Below, piece after piece: positions 36,198 to 47,677 of a DNA stretch of 64,000 nucleotides (positions are counted from its first letter, which is position 1; each line of letters starts with the position of its first letter). The position numbers and the translations under genes were made by a program. The notes beneath the pieces were generated by a model, which saw only the letters and a list, made by a program, of their open reading frames with translations, was not told the DNA's origin and made no database searches. Source of the DNA: Ulva prolifera (lineage: Eukaryota; Chlorophyta; Ulvophyceae; Ulvales; Ulvaceae); the NCBI GenBank assembly GCA_023078555.1, contig CM041203.1:81481-145480 (forward strand). The letters run 5' to 3'.

Positions 36198-36841
36198 TTA
36201 GCATGTTGATTGAGTATTCATCCTCAGAATTTCAACTTCAACTGATTCAAAGATGCCTTGAATAGGTGCATTTGGCTTTGCAACACGAACACGAGTCGCT
36301 TCAAGTTGTGGATAGCGCATCAGTAAGCCCGTTGCAATGTCCTCTGCTACTGCCTCAATAAGCTTCTTTGGTTCGCCCTCGACGACTTGCTTGATGTCGC
36401 TGCGGCCAGAAACATGCAATCAGGAGGGTGAAACACAGTGGCAACGATATATGCTGACACATAAAACTGTTAGCAGGCAGAGACACACTCATACACCTCC
36501 GCGTAGTTGACTGACTGGTGCAGATTGTCGGATGTCCCAGCAGCCGCAAGGCCGCCTGCGCCACAATAAAGTACAGCAGTCACCCTGAACTTCTGGCCCA
36601 AAACAGTTTCCTGTATGATATGGTTGTGCATTATGGCTGCAGGAGGCATTGGTTTGCCTCACAGTGATATCAAGGCATTTTTTTATCCTAGCACCTCGGG
36701 AAGGGCTCCATGGAAGCCGTGAAACTGCAACTCCCGCAGTACGATAGTATCCGCCTTGGTCAGACAATCTATGGAGAGAGGTCGGATATAACCGAAGAAA
36801 CGCGAAAGATCAGCTGCTACGGAGCAGCTGTTCCGAAGCAT
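36198..36841 (-). CDS. Dihydroneopterin aldolase, possible mitochondrial leader
   Basis: Folate pathway enzyme that cleaves 7,8-dihydroneopterin to 6-hydroxymethyl-dihydropterin and glycolaldehyde. Exons 36841-36695, 36610-36489 and 36399-36198 (147, 122 and 202 bases) give 156 residues. The joins read FHGALPE/ETVLGQKFRV and NYAEVYD/DIKQVVEGEP. The N terminus MLRNSCSVAADLSRFFGYIR lacks Glu and is Arg/Ser/Ala-rich, like a short mitochondrial presequence. After it come IVLRELQFHGFHGALPE with the conserved Glu, the QSVNYAEVY tetramer interface, EGEPKKLIEAVAEDIA, and VRVAKPNAPIQGIFESVEVE with the catalytic-region Lys in KPNAP. It stands alone, not fused to HPPK or DHPS. Plant DHNA is usually thought cytosolic, so the leader is worth testing. 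Confidence 0.9.
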
Positions 36842-37887
36842 GCTTCGCTACTTCAACGCGCAATGCTTGGCCGGGAAGGCCCAACGGTGCAGCAACGCGA
36901 TCACACCGCACCCGCAGAATGCTTAGGATATGCAACGCATGCTCCCATGGCAGCGACCTTGCACGGTGTGATGTCAAAAGAGGCGCTGCGTACGCTTACC
37001 CAAATGCGGACAATGCATGGCCACGAATTAGAACGCGCCACGACAGTTCGAATCACGGGCTGTATGATGTGCGTCGAGCTGTGCAAGCTGCACAGTTTAA
37101 GAGAGTGCAGCTGTAATGTTTCCATCAGCACGTCGCCACATAATTTTCTGTTTCTTTTGCCAAACTCCAGCCATCGTCATGGCGCCCTGTGCTCCGGGTC
37201 ATTCCTCTACCCATGCCGTGCCTGGCACCGGCCCGTCTGTATCAAAAGTTGCCAAACGCTGTTTTCAGGGACGGCTGGGCTTGGGGAACGGGCTGGGAGC
37301 TAGAAGCAAACGATACATCGCACTCTCGTTCCGGATCCGAGATGAACAAAACACCATCTTTGAGGCTGTTCCAGCTCAACCACCCTCCAGCCTGATGACG
37401 TTCATTGATTTTACCCAGGCAGTCAGTATCTTCATGGTCATGGGAATTCAAATTGGCTTGATCGTTCGGAAACGGAACGCAGACGCAAGCACGCCGACTA
37501 TGACGATGTCCAAGCAAATTGCAAGACCCAGCGATCCGCTCATGTCTGTGGCCGAGCATCAGCCTTTGCTGTTGGCTTGGGCTTTAGCGTGTGCTCTGTT
37601 TGCAAAGCTGTTCGCTCCCCGGTATGTCCCTCCCGCCTTGACCTCCACCTTGAAGCGTAGCGCGGTGTCTTGGGCTCACACCACAACGCCACCGGTCATT
37701 TACATTGACACCTTGATATACGAGTACTGACGGACGCTCTGTGGGGTGGGTCCACCTGACCATGTCCTTGGCAATTCATACCCACAGTGCCTGGGACCCA
37801 TCCTTAATGGGACTCAATTGCAGCACATTGCAGTATACCCCATGGTACACAATATAGCGCCGATACACACCTCACGCAAGAAAAAGT
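36842..37887. other. Unresolved region between DHNA and the coiled-coil gene
   Basis: A 204-residue plus-strand ORF covers 37116-37730, and minus-strand frames over the same DNA also look partly protein-like (VEVKAGGTYRGANSFANR near 37650 and LGLAICLDIVIVGVLASAF near 37500, separated by a stop). None matches a family I know. Coding here is possible but unproven on either strand. Confidence 0.3.
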
Positions 37888-39970
37888 TTGACCCTGAGAT
37901 TCAGGAAACTAGAAATCCAGTCGAAGGGTGTAGCAACACAAAGTCTGCGGCAGAGATCAGACACAGTCCAAGTCAAGGAGTCACTGCGCCATGTAGAGCG
38001 ACAGATGAGCAAAATGCAATCCCGCGTTCTGATTTGCGCTGAGCAGTTCCGAACGCTTAGACGCTCAAGTGATGAATCACGCGTGATCACCAATGAAGTT
38101 CTGACGCAGCATGGAACAGCTCTTGCTGAGGTTCAGGAACAGGCCAATTCCCTACAGCGTGTGTTGAGCTCATTGCAAGATGTAGTTGTGAAGCAAATCG
38201 AGGTCCGATGCTTCTCTGCTTGTGTACAGCCTCAGTGGCATTTGTAATGGATTGTACAGGGCAGCCACCGCTGTCATCTGTTCTGTTCAACTTTCTGTTT
38301 TACCACACTATTGAACGCTCAGGGCCTGCAGGTCATGACGCCACCTATCAAGAGACTCAACTCACGTGTACATGCCTTGGAGGAAGAGATCCGGGAATTG
38401 AAGAAAAGGCATGACGCTGTAGCGGATAGGGCTGCAGAGCACGATGCATTTGGCAGTCGCAATGCAGAGGCCACATGGCGTGGTCTGACAAAAACCGACC
38501 TTGCATGTGGCCCTGGACAGATTCCTGCAGGAGGTGGTACTCCGCACCCTGGCATGCATTCTGTTGCTGGCGCATCCCAGGACGGCTACAGTGCATCTTC
38601 CGGCTGCGGCAATGCAACCCCGGACCGCGCTTCCACAGATGACAGCGCCGCTGATGCTAGCACTGAAGCCGGTGGCGCAGACAGTCTTGGGTCACTCCCT
38701 GCTTCAGATGCCTGCACGATGCCTTCCGGGGTGCAAACCACAGCTGCTCTATGTCCAGAGTTTCGCCGCGGTGATGGTCGAATCATGCAACTTTCATGGC
38801 GTGGGACCACCCGCAATGAAGCCTCAGACGACAAGCCGCTTGCGGTCACAAGAAAAAGCACAAGCGTAGTTGCAAGTGACAGGGAACGTGTGGATGTTGG
38901 GGCTCAAGCAGGGGCCGCAGTTGGCCGAAACATGCAGACCACGTGGCAGCTGGGTTCTGGGATGGCAACCTTCCAGGAGCCACAGTGGTCGCAGCAGGAG
39001 CAATCGGCAATGACTTCACGGCTGCAGGACCTGTGCTGTAATTATGATGCTACGGCGGTTGTGGGGCGCCGACCTGTGCCCGGGGGCGCGCTTGCTGCGG
39101 CTGCTGTAAGGGCGGCGGGGGATGACAGTGAGGTGGGCGAACATGCTGTGGTGCCACGTGCTCAGTGTGTGGAACAGATCGGGCAGCAGATGGGTTGGCG
39201 ACCACCGCCAACTGCTCTTGCTCGCGCCATGATTGGGGCTGGTTTGAGCCGACTAGATCCGCATGACCACATGGAGGCTGCGTTGACCTCCACAGTATCA
39301 AACAGTCGTGAGAAGCTCCAGGCCGTTGATGTTGCAGCTATGCATGGTCGTGCATCTAGTGACTCACCAATATGGGTTTCATCTGCTACGTGTGGCGACG
39401 TTCAGGGAGATGCTGTGTCTCAAGGTGACAGCAACACAGGTGTGACAGTGCTAGCGCAGCATGGGTTGCTCACGCTGCTCACCTGTGCTGTCAGCAGTGC
39501 TATGTGGGCCCCACCGGTGGTATGAGTGTGGCATTCATGTTGTCATTGTATGATAGGGATCAATTTCAACGTCTGAAGATCTCATGTGGTGTATGGCAGG
39601 GTTTTCTAAGCATATAGTATCTGTAGATGTACAAACCAGATTAGCTCGATTCTTCTTAGCAGTTTGATGCACAACGCAGTGCAGTGCAAGATATGCAACA
39701 AAGCTTACACGGATCTACCTTATTACCAAAGGAATTGTAATCTGTCTTGCACGCTCATGCTCATACCCTGTGCTACGTTGATTTTTGCAACAGCTCGCCA
39801 CGCTTTTGAGCTGGCCAGAACAGCGAGCCTTCTTCAGCTATGAACAGTGGCTCCTGAACTATATCGAGCAGGACATCACGATTGAGAGCGCCTGGCAGCG
39901 CAGCACACACTACCTGGACACCATCATGCGATGCAAAGGAATCTACTTGCAACGTCACATATTTTGGTGA
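37888..39970 (+). CDS. Coiled-coil protein of unknown function
   Basis: Not recognised. Exon 1 (37888 or upstream, to about 38199) encodes heptad-rich sequence: KESLRHVERQMSKMQSRVL, then HGTALAEVQEQANSLQRVLS. Exon 2 (about 38323-39515) continues the coil (RLNSRVHALEEEIRELKKRH) and then becomes about 350 residues of Ser/Gly/Ala-rich, probably disordered sequence. A third exon (39794-39970) reads LATLLSWPEQRAFFSYEQWL and NYIEQDITIESAWQRSTHYL and is much better ordered. It joins in phase 0 through a GTGGTA donor and a CAACAG acceptor. If not spliced, translation stops at 39525. The compact C-terminal exon is the best handle for homology. An upstream exon is likely, since no strong start was seen. 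Confidence 0.55.
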
Positions 39971-40283
39971 CAGCAACATGCACTACATCAGCCTTGTGTC
40001 TACGAGCCTGAATGCAGGTGCCAGGCAAAAACTGCCTGTACTACGCTAGGCCTCCAGGCGAGAAAGCATCCTTATGATGCGCCGACGGACTAGGCAATGG
40101 TTTCATCACTTCCCGTGCTGCACCTGCAGCAACGGTTATACTCTGTCTCCCGCGCACCTATTGGAATAGCACTCATCCCCAAACGGCACTGGGAAGCTTT
40201 TGAGCGCTGTATCTTGTGCCTGCGTGGGGGGGGGGGGGGCACATATGCAGCGTTGATTGCCCTATTGACCTCCACCCCTGCCT
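39971..40283. other. Convergent intergenic region with poly-G tract
   Basis: Between the coiled-coil gene and the RRM gene, probably 3' untranslated sequence of both. It contains a run of 14 G at 40226-40239. Confidence 0.5.
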
Positions 40284-42030
40284 CTAGCTGTGCATAAAGC
40301 CTCCACCTGGCGGAAGTGCCGCCCCCAAGCTTGATGCAAAATTTTCGAAAGTGTCGCCCCCGCGCACAGGTGAGGATGCATGTTGCTCTGTTTTGTTGCC
40401 TTGGAATGCTGCCCGGGTTTTGGCATCTAGGTCATCGTAGAAGTGATCTTGCGCAGCCCTGGGCGGATATGACCCAAACTGTGGCAGGTTGCTCACATTC
40501 TGGATGGGGGGCATAGGACTGCTCGTTCGTGCATCAGGCTGCCAGCGCATTTCAGGCTTTGGATCCATGGCACCGGCAGATGCTGTGCGCGCCTGGTCAC
40601 CTAAAGCCCACATAGGCTCACTGCCAGAGGCCACATGAACAGCCGGGGGTGCTGCGTATCCTGGGTGAGATCTCAAATCATGCTCTTGCTGTAAGTAGTA
40701 AGGATGGATGGAAGCGTTCAACACGCCAGGCTGTGCCTGCAGGTTGGCCGGGTATGGCAGTGACTGCTGCTGTTGGTATATCGTGTACTGCTGCCCTGAC
40801 ACCGGTCCATACCCTGCAGGTCCTGGGTAGAAAGACGCTGGCGGTCTACGTCGTTGCATCATGGCGCCGTTCTGAAGCTGCTCGCGGGGGACGGCCCGCT
40901 TCACTTCCACAGCCTTGCCGAACAGAACCGGCCGGCTGTCCGTATGCATGATCTGATCTACTGCAGCTTCGTCTTTGAAAGTCACGAATCCGAAGCCACG
41001 CGAGCGCTTGCTGTGATGGTCCATCATGACCACAGCATCTTCTACTTCTCCGTACTGTTCAAAATGGGTCCTTAAAACGACGTCGGCAACACCGGGTGGA
41101 AGACCCCCGACAAAAATCTTTCGCATCCCTGCCTGGGCAATACTTTCAGGGAATTGGTTTGTTGCTTTATACCCGGTGGATTCAGTACGCGGCATCGCGT
41201 GTTTGGCGTCCACCTGCAAAACGTACTACTCGCTGAGTAACCCGACCGGAAACGCAAAACAGTGTCACCAACTTGAAGAACCGCGAATGGGATGACTTGC
41301 AAGTCCAACGATGCAGTGCATACACCACACACAATACCTCGCGCAGCGACGCACCTCTCGCCGGTCGATCGTATGCTTGTTCCTCACGACACGATCCGCA
41401 ACGGCGCTTGACTCGAACACAACGAAGCCGAATCCTCGAGGCTTCCCATCTCTAGCATAACTGACGAAGGCTTCTTTGACTGCGCCATAATTTTCAAAGT
41501 ATGTCCGCAGCTTCACATCATTGGTATCCCAACTCTGCAAACTCGATTTCGCCTCAAGCTCGCGACATGAATATGATTGGGAAGACATAGTGCAATGGAA
41601 AGATCAGCTAACAGTAGTCTGGACAAAGCATTGCCATTGTCGGAGCGTACAGCTTGAACCAACTCATTGGCGCCTAAGCTGCCAGTGGTTCAAATGATTC
41701 ACAAGCGTTCCGCATGTAACATACGTAAGATAACTCTAGACTGGAAAGGATAACAACGAGGGCACACAGGACAGGCTCCCCAAAGCAGGCTCAACGCAAG
41801 CGGCGACTGTAGCCATATGACTAGCCTGGCACTGGCGCAAAAGCTACTTGTGCAAAGGCGTTAATTCATGCGTCAAAGCTGCGAAACCAAACACAACTGG
41901 TGCAAAGTTTTGCGTAGGAAGTTCATGTAGCAAAGCAGTAAGCCAAGGCGCGAATGTATTCGTGAACACGCATGATGCAGAAACGCACTAGCCCTCCAAC
42001 GAAAACCTTGCAACCTTGGCCTTTACTCAT
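40284..42030 (-). CDS. Two-RRM RNA-binding protein (Musashi/hnRNP A-B/DAZAP1 type)
   Basis: Binds single-stranded RNA through two RRMs. Exons 42030-41989, 41534-41355 and 41213-40284 (42, 180 and 930 bases) give 383 residues, all phase 0 with donors GTGCGT. The tiny first exon MSKGQGCKVFVGGL holds RNP2 of RRM1, completed as VGGL/SWDTNDVKLRTYFENYG; RNP1 is RGFGFVVF. RRM2 starts at about residue 106 (KIFVGGLPPGVADVVL) with RNP1 RGFGFVTF. The remaining 200 residues are Pro/Gln/Tyr/Ala-rich and probably disordered (QQYTIYQQQQSLPYPANLQ). This layout fits translational or splicing regulators. The 14-residue first exon would be missed by ORF-based prediction, which would lose RNP2. Confidence 0.93.
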
Positions 42031-43071
42031 AATGATAGATTGTGATGCTGGTTGCAGCGCGGCTACCGAATGCGAGAGCATTTCACGAAGAGCCAGAGCG
42101 CCTCAAGATGACACCTGTTACTATTTGCTCCCGCCATACGTTCGGATCAGAGAAGAAAAGAGCATCATGGTGCAATGAATGCTCGACTCAAAAGAGGTGT
42201 CGCGCCTCGCTCAGCGCGGAAAGCCTCTGCCGGACACAGGCTTACGCGCTTTGCTGTATGTCACCGCGTTGCATTGGCGGTTGGTGCTGTGCATGAAAAC
42301 GCCACACTAGATCCTGAAGATGTCGCAACATCATTTGCGACAAAGTATTCACATTTCTGCTGCGGTTCCTTCGACTTTCTGAGTTTTTTTGCGTTACTTC
42401 AGCTATCATTACGCATGCAGAACTGCTTCAGGGTGGAGGTCGCTGCACCCAGGAAGCATGCGTATGCATGACCGACACTAATGTATCATGTGTAAAATGC
42501 AACTCACCGTCCGAGGATTCGCATCGACGTGATGCATTTCTCGAACACAATCAACGCACCACTTACGTGTTCACACCATGGTGCACCAGCAGTGTGCATC
42601 CTCGATATTTCCGCACCATCACAGCGTCTTGAATGGGTGCGTATGCAACCATGTGCGACACAACCAACATGTCGCGAACATGTCGCGCGCTGCAGACCAG
42701 CGCAACGTCCGAGTTTTCCAGCCCCTGAATATGATGATTGCTCGCCATGTGCATATTTTGGTCGACAGTTATCAGCCAGAGGATGCATTTCGTGTACGTA
42801 CGCAGGTAGCTAACTAACATCAGGATGATAATCTATTACACACTCCACCCGCAGAAACGCCCAGGCTTGCGAAGCTTGCATGATCTGACAACACAGGTTG
42901 CTGTCACATGCCCGGCCTGCCTGCCGCACACTGCTTCCAGGAATTCTACGATGTATACTCCTCGGTTTCCGAGCTTGGTGGTGAGTATTCGAATCACAAT
43001 GTGTCAATGTTCACATTTCATATATGTCAGTGTGTTTGTATACACGCACCCGTGCTACAAAGACAACTATG
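42031..43071. other. Intergenic region, no gene assigned
   Basis: Upstream of the RRM gene and 3' of the chorismate-lyase-like gene. Two short plus-strand ORFs (42175-42471 and 42825-43136) carry no motif. Nothing else could be supported. Confidence 0.4.
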
Positions 43072-44082
43072 CTAAGCGCACTCCCCCATGCTACCTAAGT
43101 ACTCTGACAGCGCACTGGAAAACACTTCATGAATGACTGTGAGTGGCTCCTGATCGTGCCAAAATACATAGTCTCTGCCCCAGAACGGACCCTTAGAATT
43201 GAACATATCTTCCAGGTGTGGACAGTCACCATAGTAAATATCATGTATATCTCGATAGAGTTCAAGCCTCTCCTTGCTGAGGCTTGCCCATATTGGCAGA
43301 CTACTGTCTTTCAAATATTCAGACACTGCTGTGGCATTCCACCATGATGCAGCATAAACAAGTGGGGCAGAGCCGTTTTCAAACTGACTGGCTTCGCTGC
43401 CACGCAAGCGAAGCAGGACTTGTCGCTGCAGCATTGGAGGATGCAACAATGACACTTCATGAGGAAGATTTGCGGCTGTGTCCAATTTGTCCATCTTACG
43501 CATTTCTAAGCATTCCTGCAGCACATTTCAGCTGAATGGCGCCAGGTGCAGTTTCACTGCACAGTCACAAAGGACATGATGAATTGCATAGAAGCGTGTC
43601 ACACATGCTTGAACGGATTGCCATACCACCGCAACCTCCATGCCTGTCATGAGCTTGAGATGTCTGGTTACAGATCCATCACTCAGGAGCATCACCTGCA
43701 CTGCATGCCTTTATGGGTGTCAGCAGCAGCATATGCCTGCAGGCATATGGACACTTCAACCATAAGCATGGATTACGGTCTGCACCTTCCACGGCGCACT
43801 CAATTTTGAAAAGTTTTCGCATTCATTGATGGTTCTGTGTTCGTTCCCCTGCATCCACATGACAATGCAGCTGGGTTGCCGACTGGAACACACGCACTCG
43901 CAAGGGCCACACATGCGTTGGCCAAAGCAACTCCGTACCTTCCATAGCAAGGGACCTTCATATGGACACCAGCATGGCGAAGGTGAATCAGATAAGCCTT
44001 GCCTGCTAGCGCTACAATCTAATCTTCGAGGATGCCAGGCCCTTCTCACAGTCAGCGAATTGGTGGCTGTACGGTAGCTCAT
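43072..44082 (-). CDS. Chorismate-lyase-like protein (Ycf21/UbiC, DUF98)
   Basis: Member of the UbiC/Ycf21 family. Bacterial UbiC releases 4-hydroxybenzoate and pyruvate from chorismate; Ycf21 is plastid-encoded in red algae. Exons 44082-43939, 43695-43630 and 43515-43072 (144, 66 and 444 bases) give 217 residues. Joins read EGPLLWK/VMLLSDGSVTRHLKL and GMEVA/ECLEMRKMDKL. The first 40 residues are Arg/Ser/Pro-rich and look like a plastid leader. Later motifs are LPHEVSLLHPPMLQRQVLLR, then SAPLVYAASWWN, LPIWASLSKERLELYRDI and PFWGRDYVFWHDQEPLTVI. The product may feed plastoquinone or ubiquinone head-group synthesis, but activity in algae is not established. Intron 1 contains a 20-bp perfect palindrome. 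Confidence 0.87.
43730..43749. repeat. 20-bp perfect palindrome
   Basis: CATATGCCTGCAGGCATATG is its own reverse complement over all 20 bases. It lies in intron 1 of the chorismate-lyase-like gene, 35 bases before the exon 2 acceptor in transcript direction. Confidence 0.9.
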
Positions 44083-44767
44083 TGCAGACTGCAGATCTTA
44101 ATCGCATAACATTGGCTGACACCCGCAACTAGATCCGGACTTTCAAATCCATGAGCATCGAACGCGCATTGTGCAGCTTTCGTGAGGGGGCTACCCTTTG
44201 AAGCGCCATATTGAAGCATCGCATCGCAGCTCGGTATTTATTGACCTGGCGAAACCAGCATCTTGGATCTGTGTATACACAGGTTCACTGCGAGCTTAGT
44301 CCGCTCTATGTCTCCGGCTTGTCGCCCAGTCATTTGCGACCACAAGTGGTCGCGACCGGTCGTCACATCGGCAGCCGCGAGCTGATGCGAGTGTCCTTGG
44401 ACGCTGGGAGTTCTTAAAAATAGCCCAGCGACGACACAAAGCCGGTGGCTGATCAAGCATCTGAGGTCAAATGGATAAGATGTTTCTGTCTGAAATGTTT
44501 GCTGGACGTAGAACGACAGGCTGTGCCGTTTCGGAAGGGTGTGTTGAGAGCTGCTTAGATTTAAAATCAGAATACGCCGCCAGAGATAGGACAATGCCCA
44601 TTTCGGCATGGATCACCCATAATTCTATTTCAAGAATAGTGGACTACTGATCTCGTAGCGATTGCGAGGAACCGACAGGCGACCGGGCTTACCACTCACC
44701 TGTCCTCTCGGTTTGCAGCGGCTGTCTGCGCGCACGGTGAGGCTCTGGATCAGGAAACGCATAGTCA
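44083..44767. other. Divergent intergenic region (chorismate-lyase-like / TCAIM-like)
   Basis: About 685 bases between two starts. Probably both promoters. Part may be the 5' leader or an undetected leader exon of the TCAIM-like gene, whose first residues show no presequence. Confidence 0.4.
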
Positions 44768-47677
44768 ATGTCTAGCGTTGATAAGAAACTGCTACGGGCC
44801 GTCATCCGGAGGGTGCATCCTGACCTATTCAACACGTGCGTGTCTCTTCCCCCATGCTGCTTCGCCCGTGCCTGCTGACACGCTCATCAATTGCATATGT
44901 AAAATCTTGAGGGGATCATTCGATGCCACGTTTGCCCTCGTAAAGCAGGCTACGTTCGAGTGAAACGTCTCACCGCCCTGTGCTCCGCTGCCGTGTAAAT
45001 CTCGGCCCGGAAGGTTGTTTGGCCTGGTGAAGAGTCCAGGTTTATATCTGCGTAGATATCTGTGGCTCAACTGAGTCTCTTGCGAGCAGCGCAACAATGA
45101 TATCTGCCGGTTCTTGTAGCCTAGCTGGTGGCCGCATCATCGCGTTTGTGCCTCTGACGATAGAGTTCAGGTCCACGTTTACATTCGTGAAGTGATTGTA
45201 TTGTTCATACGTGCTAGCACAGTGACAGAGCATTGCTTCAATTGCATGAGCGTGCAGATTGCCGTTCGAGCGACAGCACAACAGTGACAGCCTCAAGCTG
45301 CTGAACCAGTACATTGACGAACTAGCAGGAGAATTCAACCCAACTCCCATCACAGTATCGTTTTGGGTCCGTGGAGAGCTGCAGTTGGAATTGATTGATG
45401 CTCGATTGTCCGGATCACTAGCAGGGCTGTACCATGCGTTTGGTGAGATCACGGATGAAGAACTTCGCGAATGGAACGAGTCACATCCCTCCGGCTTGGC
45501 TCCAGATGATACGAATTTCCTGCAGTGGTTGCATGAGACCGTGCAAGATGCAGTAGCATGCGCTGATGAGCACGAACAACGCAAGAAGCTCGTTCGGGAG
45601 CTGAAAGCCACAATCGAATTCAAATATGGCCTCCAGGTGTGTACTATCTGACCTCTCATTGCTACCCGTTTCCGATGGACGCCCTTATCGCCATTCAAGA
45701 GTGCCATACCTGCATCAACACGTGTCACCGGCGCAGTGTCAATTCACGGGCAGGAAGTTAAGGGCGTTACTGCTTGACCCCTCAATCATTATTGTTTTTG
45801 ACTGCTTTGACGGGCAGGACTCTCAATGCCGACTAGAGATAAGGCCCGGCTGTGCAGGCTGTGCGGGTAGGAAACACATACTCCAGTACTACCATTGACC
45901 TCTCTCGGCAGCTTGAGTGTCTGCGGGTCTTCGAGGCATTCCTGGTGGACGCAGGTCACACATATGAGGGCCTTGCCTTTCACTTGTACCACCCTTGGAA
46001 CGCCCCCTCACAAACGTACGCATGGACCGATGATGAAGGGGAGGAACGCGAGCCACGCATGGAGTCTGCTGTCATGAATGCGCATGTTGCTGCAGACGGG
46101 GTCATGCATGTCATCGCAGATCGCCGGACTCTCCGCAGCCAGGTGGACAGCCTGAACGTGCAGCATGCGCGTGTGCTTGCGGGCGTGAACAACTTCTGGG
46201 GCCGCCGTCAACGGGACCTCACGCCACAGCTGTGCAAGGTCCTTGCCGTGCAGAATGTGTGGTGTGATAATCGCTCAAGTGAGAGCCAGGAGGCCTTTGT
46301 GCTGTGGGCGGGCCGCGTGCTCAATGCTGCTGACGCATTCTCAGAGGTTCTGGACGGCCGCTCATTCAACTTCTCGGTCCTCATCCACTCAGATGAGGCG
46401 AGCCCGCTCATCGATTACATGGCCACCAGCTCAGTGCTACAGGTGTGTGCATGCCTAAAGACGCCTCTGCTTCGCTGAACGCCTGCCTTGGCTGCCTTGT
46501 CGCACAGCACCGCCCATGTTGGCGTATGGCTGGATCCCAATTTGAGCTTCCTGGAATGCAGGTACGATCGGACTGCTCTGTACAAGTCCTGCTGGAGTTT
46601 CTCTGCAGTGAGACCGCGGACGAGGCCGATGTTACAGCTGTCAAGCTGTACCGACAGGAGGATGAGGAAGCTGCCATCCTGGAGGAGGTAAAGGCGGCAT
46701 TTGGCGCCAAGCACATCATCCGTGTCTGCTCGTCAGAGCACAAGGCGAGTGTCCTGAGCGCCGCAAGGCGGCTGCTGGAGCACTCAGCCCAGATCAAGTC
46801 CCAGGTCAATCTGGAAGGTGCAAGCATTGCCATCGATGATTGCTATCAGGTGTGGGGCCTCTGAACCCAAACCTCAAGCATTACTGTGGGCGTATGCAAT
46901 AGCACTTGCATTGCTTCGCTAGCTGTGGACAGTGCAGATATGCAGGCCGGTCTGCCGCCGGTGGTTGGTGCTGTTGTCCATATTGTGCGGTGTTCATATC
47001 TTGTTGACGTGAATTTCAGTTTGTGCATATCCTTTTCATATGTGTGCAATGTGACCAGGAAAGTGGAATTATGAGCATTTAGGGTGTAGAAAGTGTGGTC
47101 CAGGCGCCCCAGCCGCATGCTCCACACGTTAGGCTGCTGTGACCTACACACACTTGCAATCAATCGTCAGTTTGTGGTGCAAGCAGCATTAATTGCCAAT
47201 GCCCACAGCATCGCTGATGCGCTCTTGACAGCCCTGTCATCACATGCTCAGCCTTTGCAGATCTGGGAGAGTGGCTTCATCTCGATTCCTCACACATTTG
47301 ATATTCAAGACCTTAACAACACCTTGCCTAAGCTTCTACTGCCCAGCAGCTCTGGCATGCGTGAAGTCCAACAATATGATGGGGCAGGCGCGTATGGTAA
47401 CAACGGTGATGGCAATGGGAGTGATGAGACCGTGTACGACATTCCATCGCATAGCGCATCTGCGCAGGGGCATGGGAACAGCAGTGGTGGGCGGTATAGC
47501 ACCGGCGCGATGCGGTCATCGCATCACTTTGCTAGAGAGTATACAGCAGCCAGGAGTTTTGGACCTCCAAGGAGGGGTGAGGATTTTATGGGCACTGCAG
47601 CACCACGGAGGGTTCGGCATGCGCGTGTGGTAGTGCAGCCGTGGCTGGTCAAACGGGCCGGAGCTGCGAAGCGATGA
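44768..47677 (+). CDS. TCAIM-like protein (DUF4460/DUF4461)
   Basis: Related to the mitochondrial T-cell activation inhibitor family known from animals. Exons 44768-44835, 45258-45636, 45858-46442, 46562-46849 and 47171-47677 (68, 379, 585, 288 and 507 bases) give 608 residues. The first part is J-domain-like: SSVDKKLLRAVIRRVHPDLF with an HPD at 17-19, then LPFERQHNSDSLKLLNQYID. The central region has GHTYEGLAFHLYHPW, NNFWGRRQRDLTPQLCKVL and VQNVWCDNRSSES. A later region reads DEADVTAVKLYRQ to ASIAIDDCY. The last 100 residues are Gly/Ser/Arg-rich. Donors are GTGCGT and three GTGTG. The absence of a leader in exon 1 suggests a missing 5' exon or a non-mitochondrial protein. Its function in algae is unknown. 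Confidence 0.8.
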
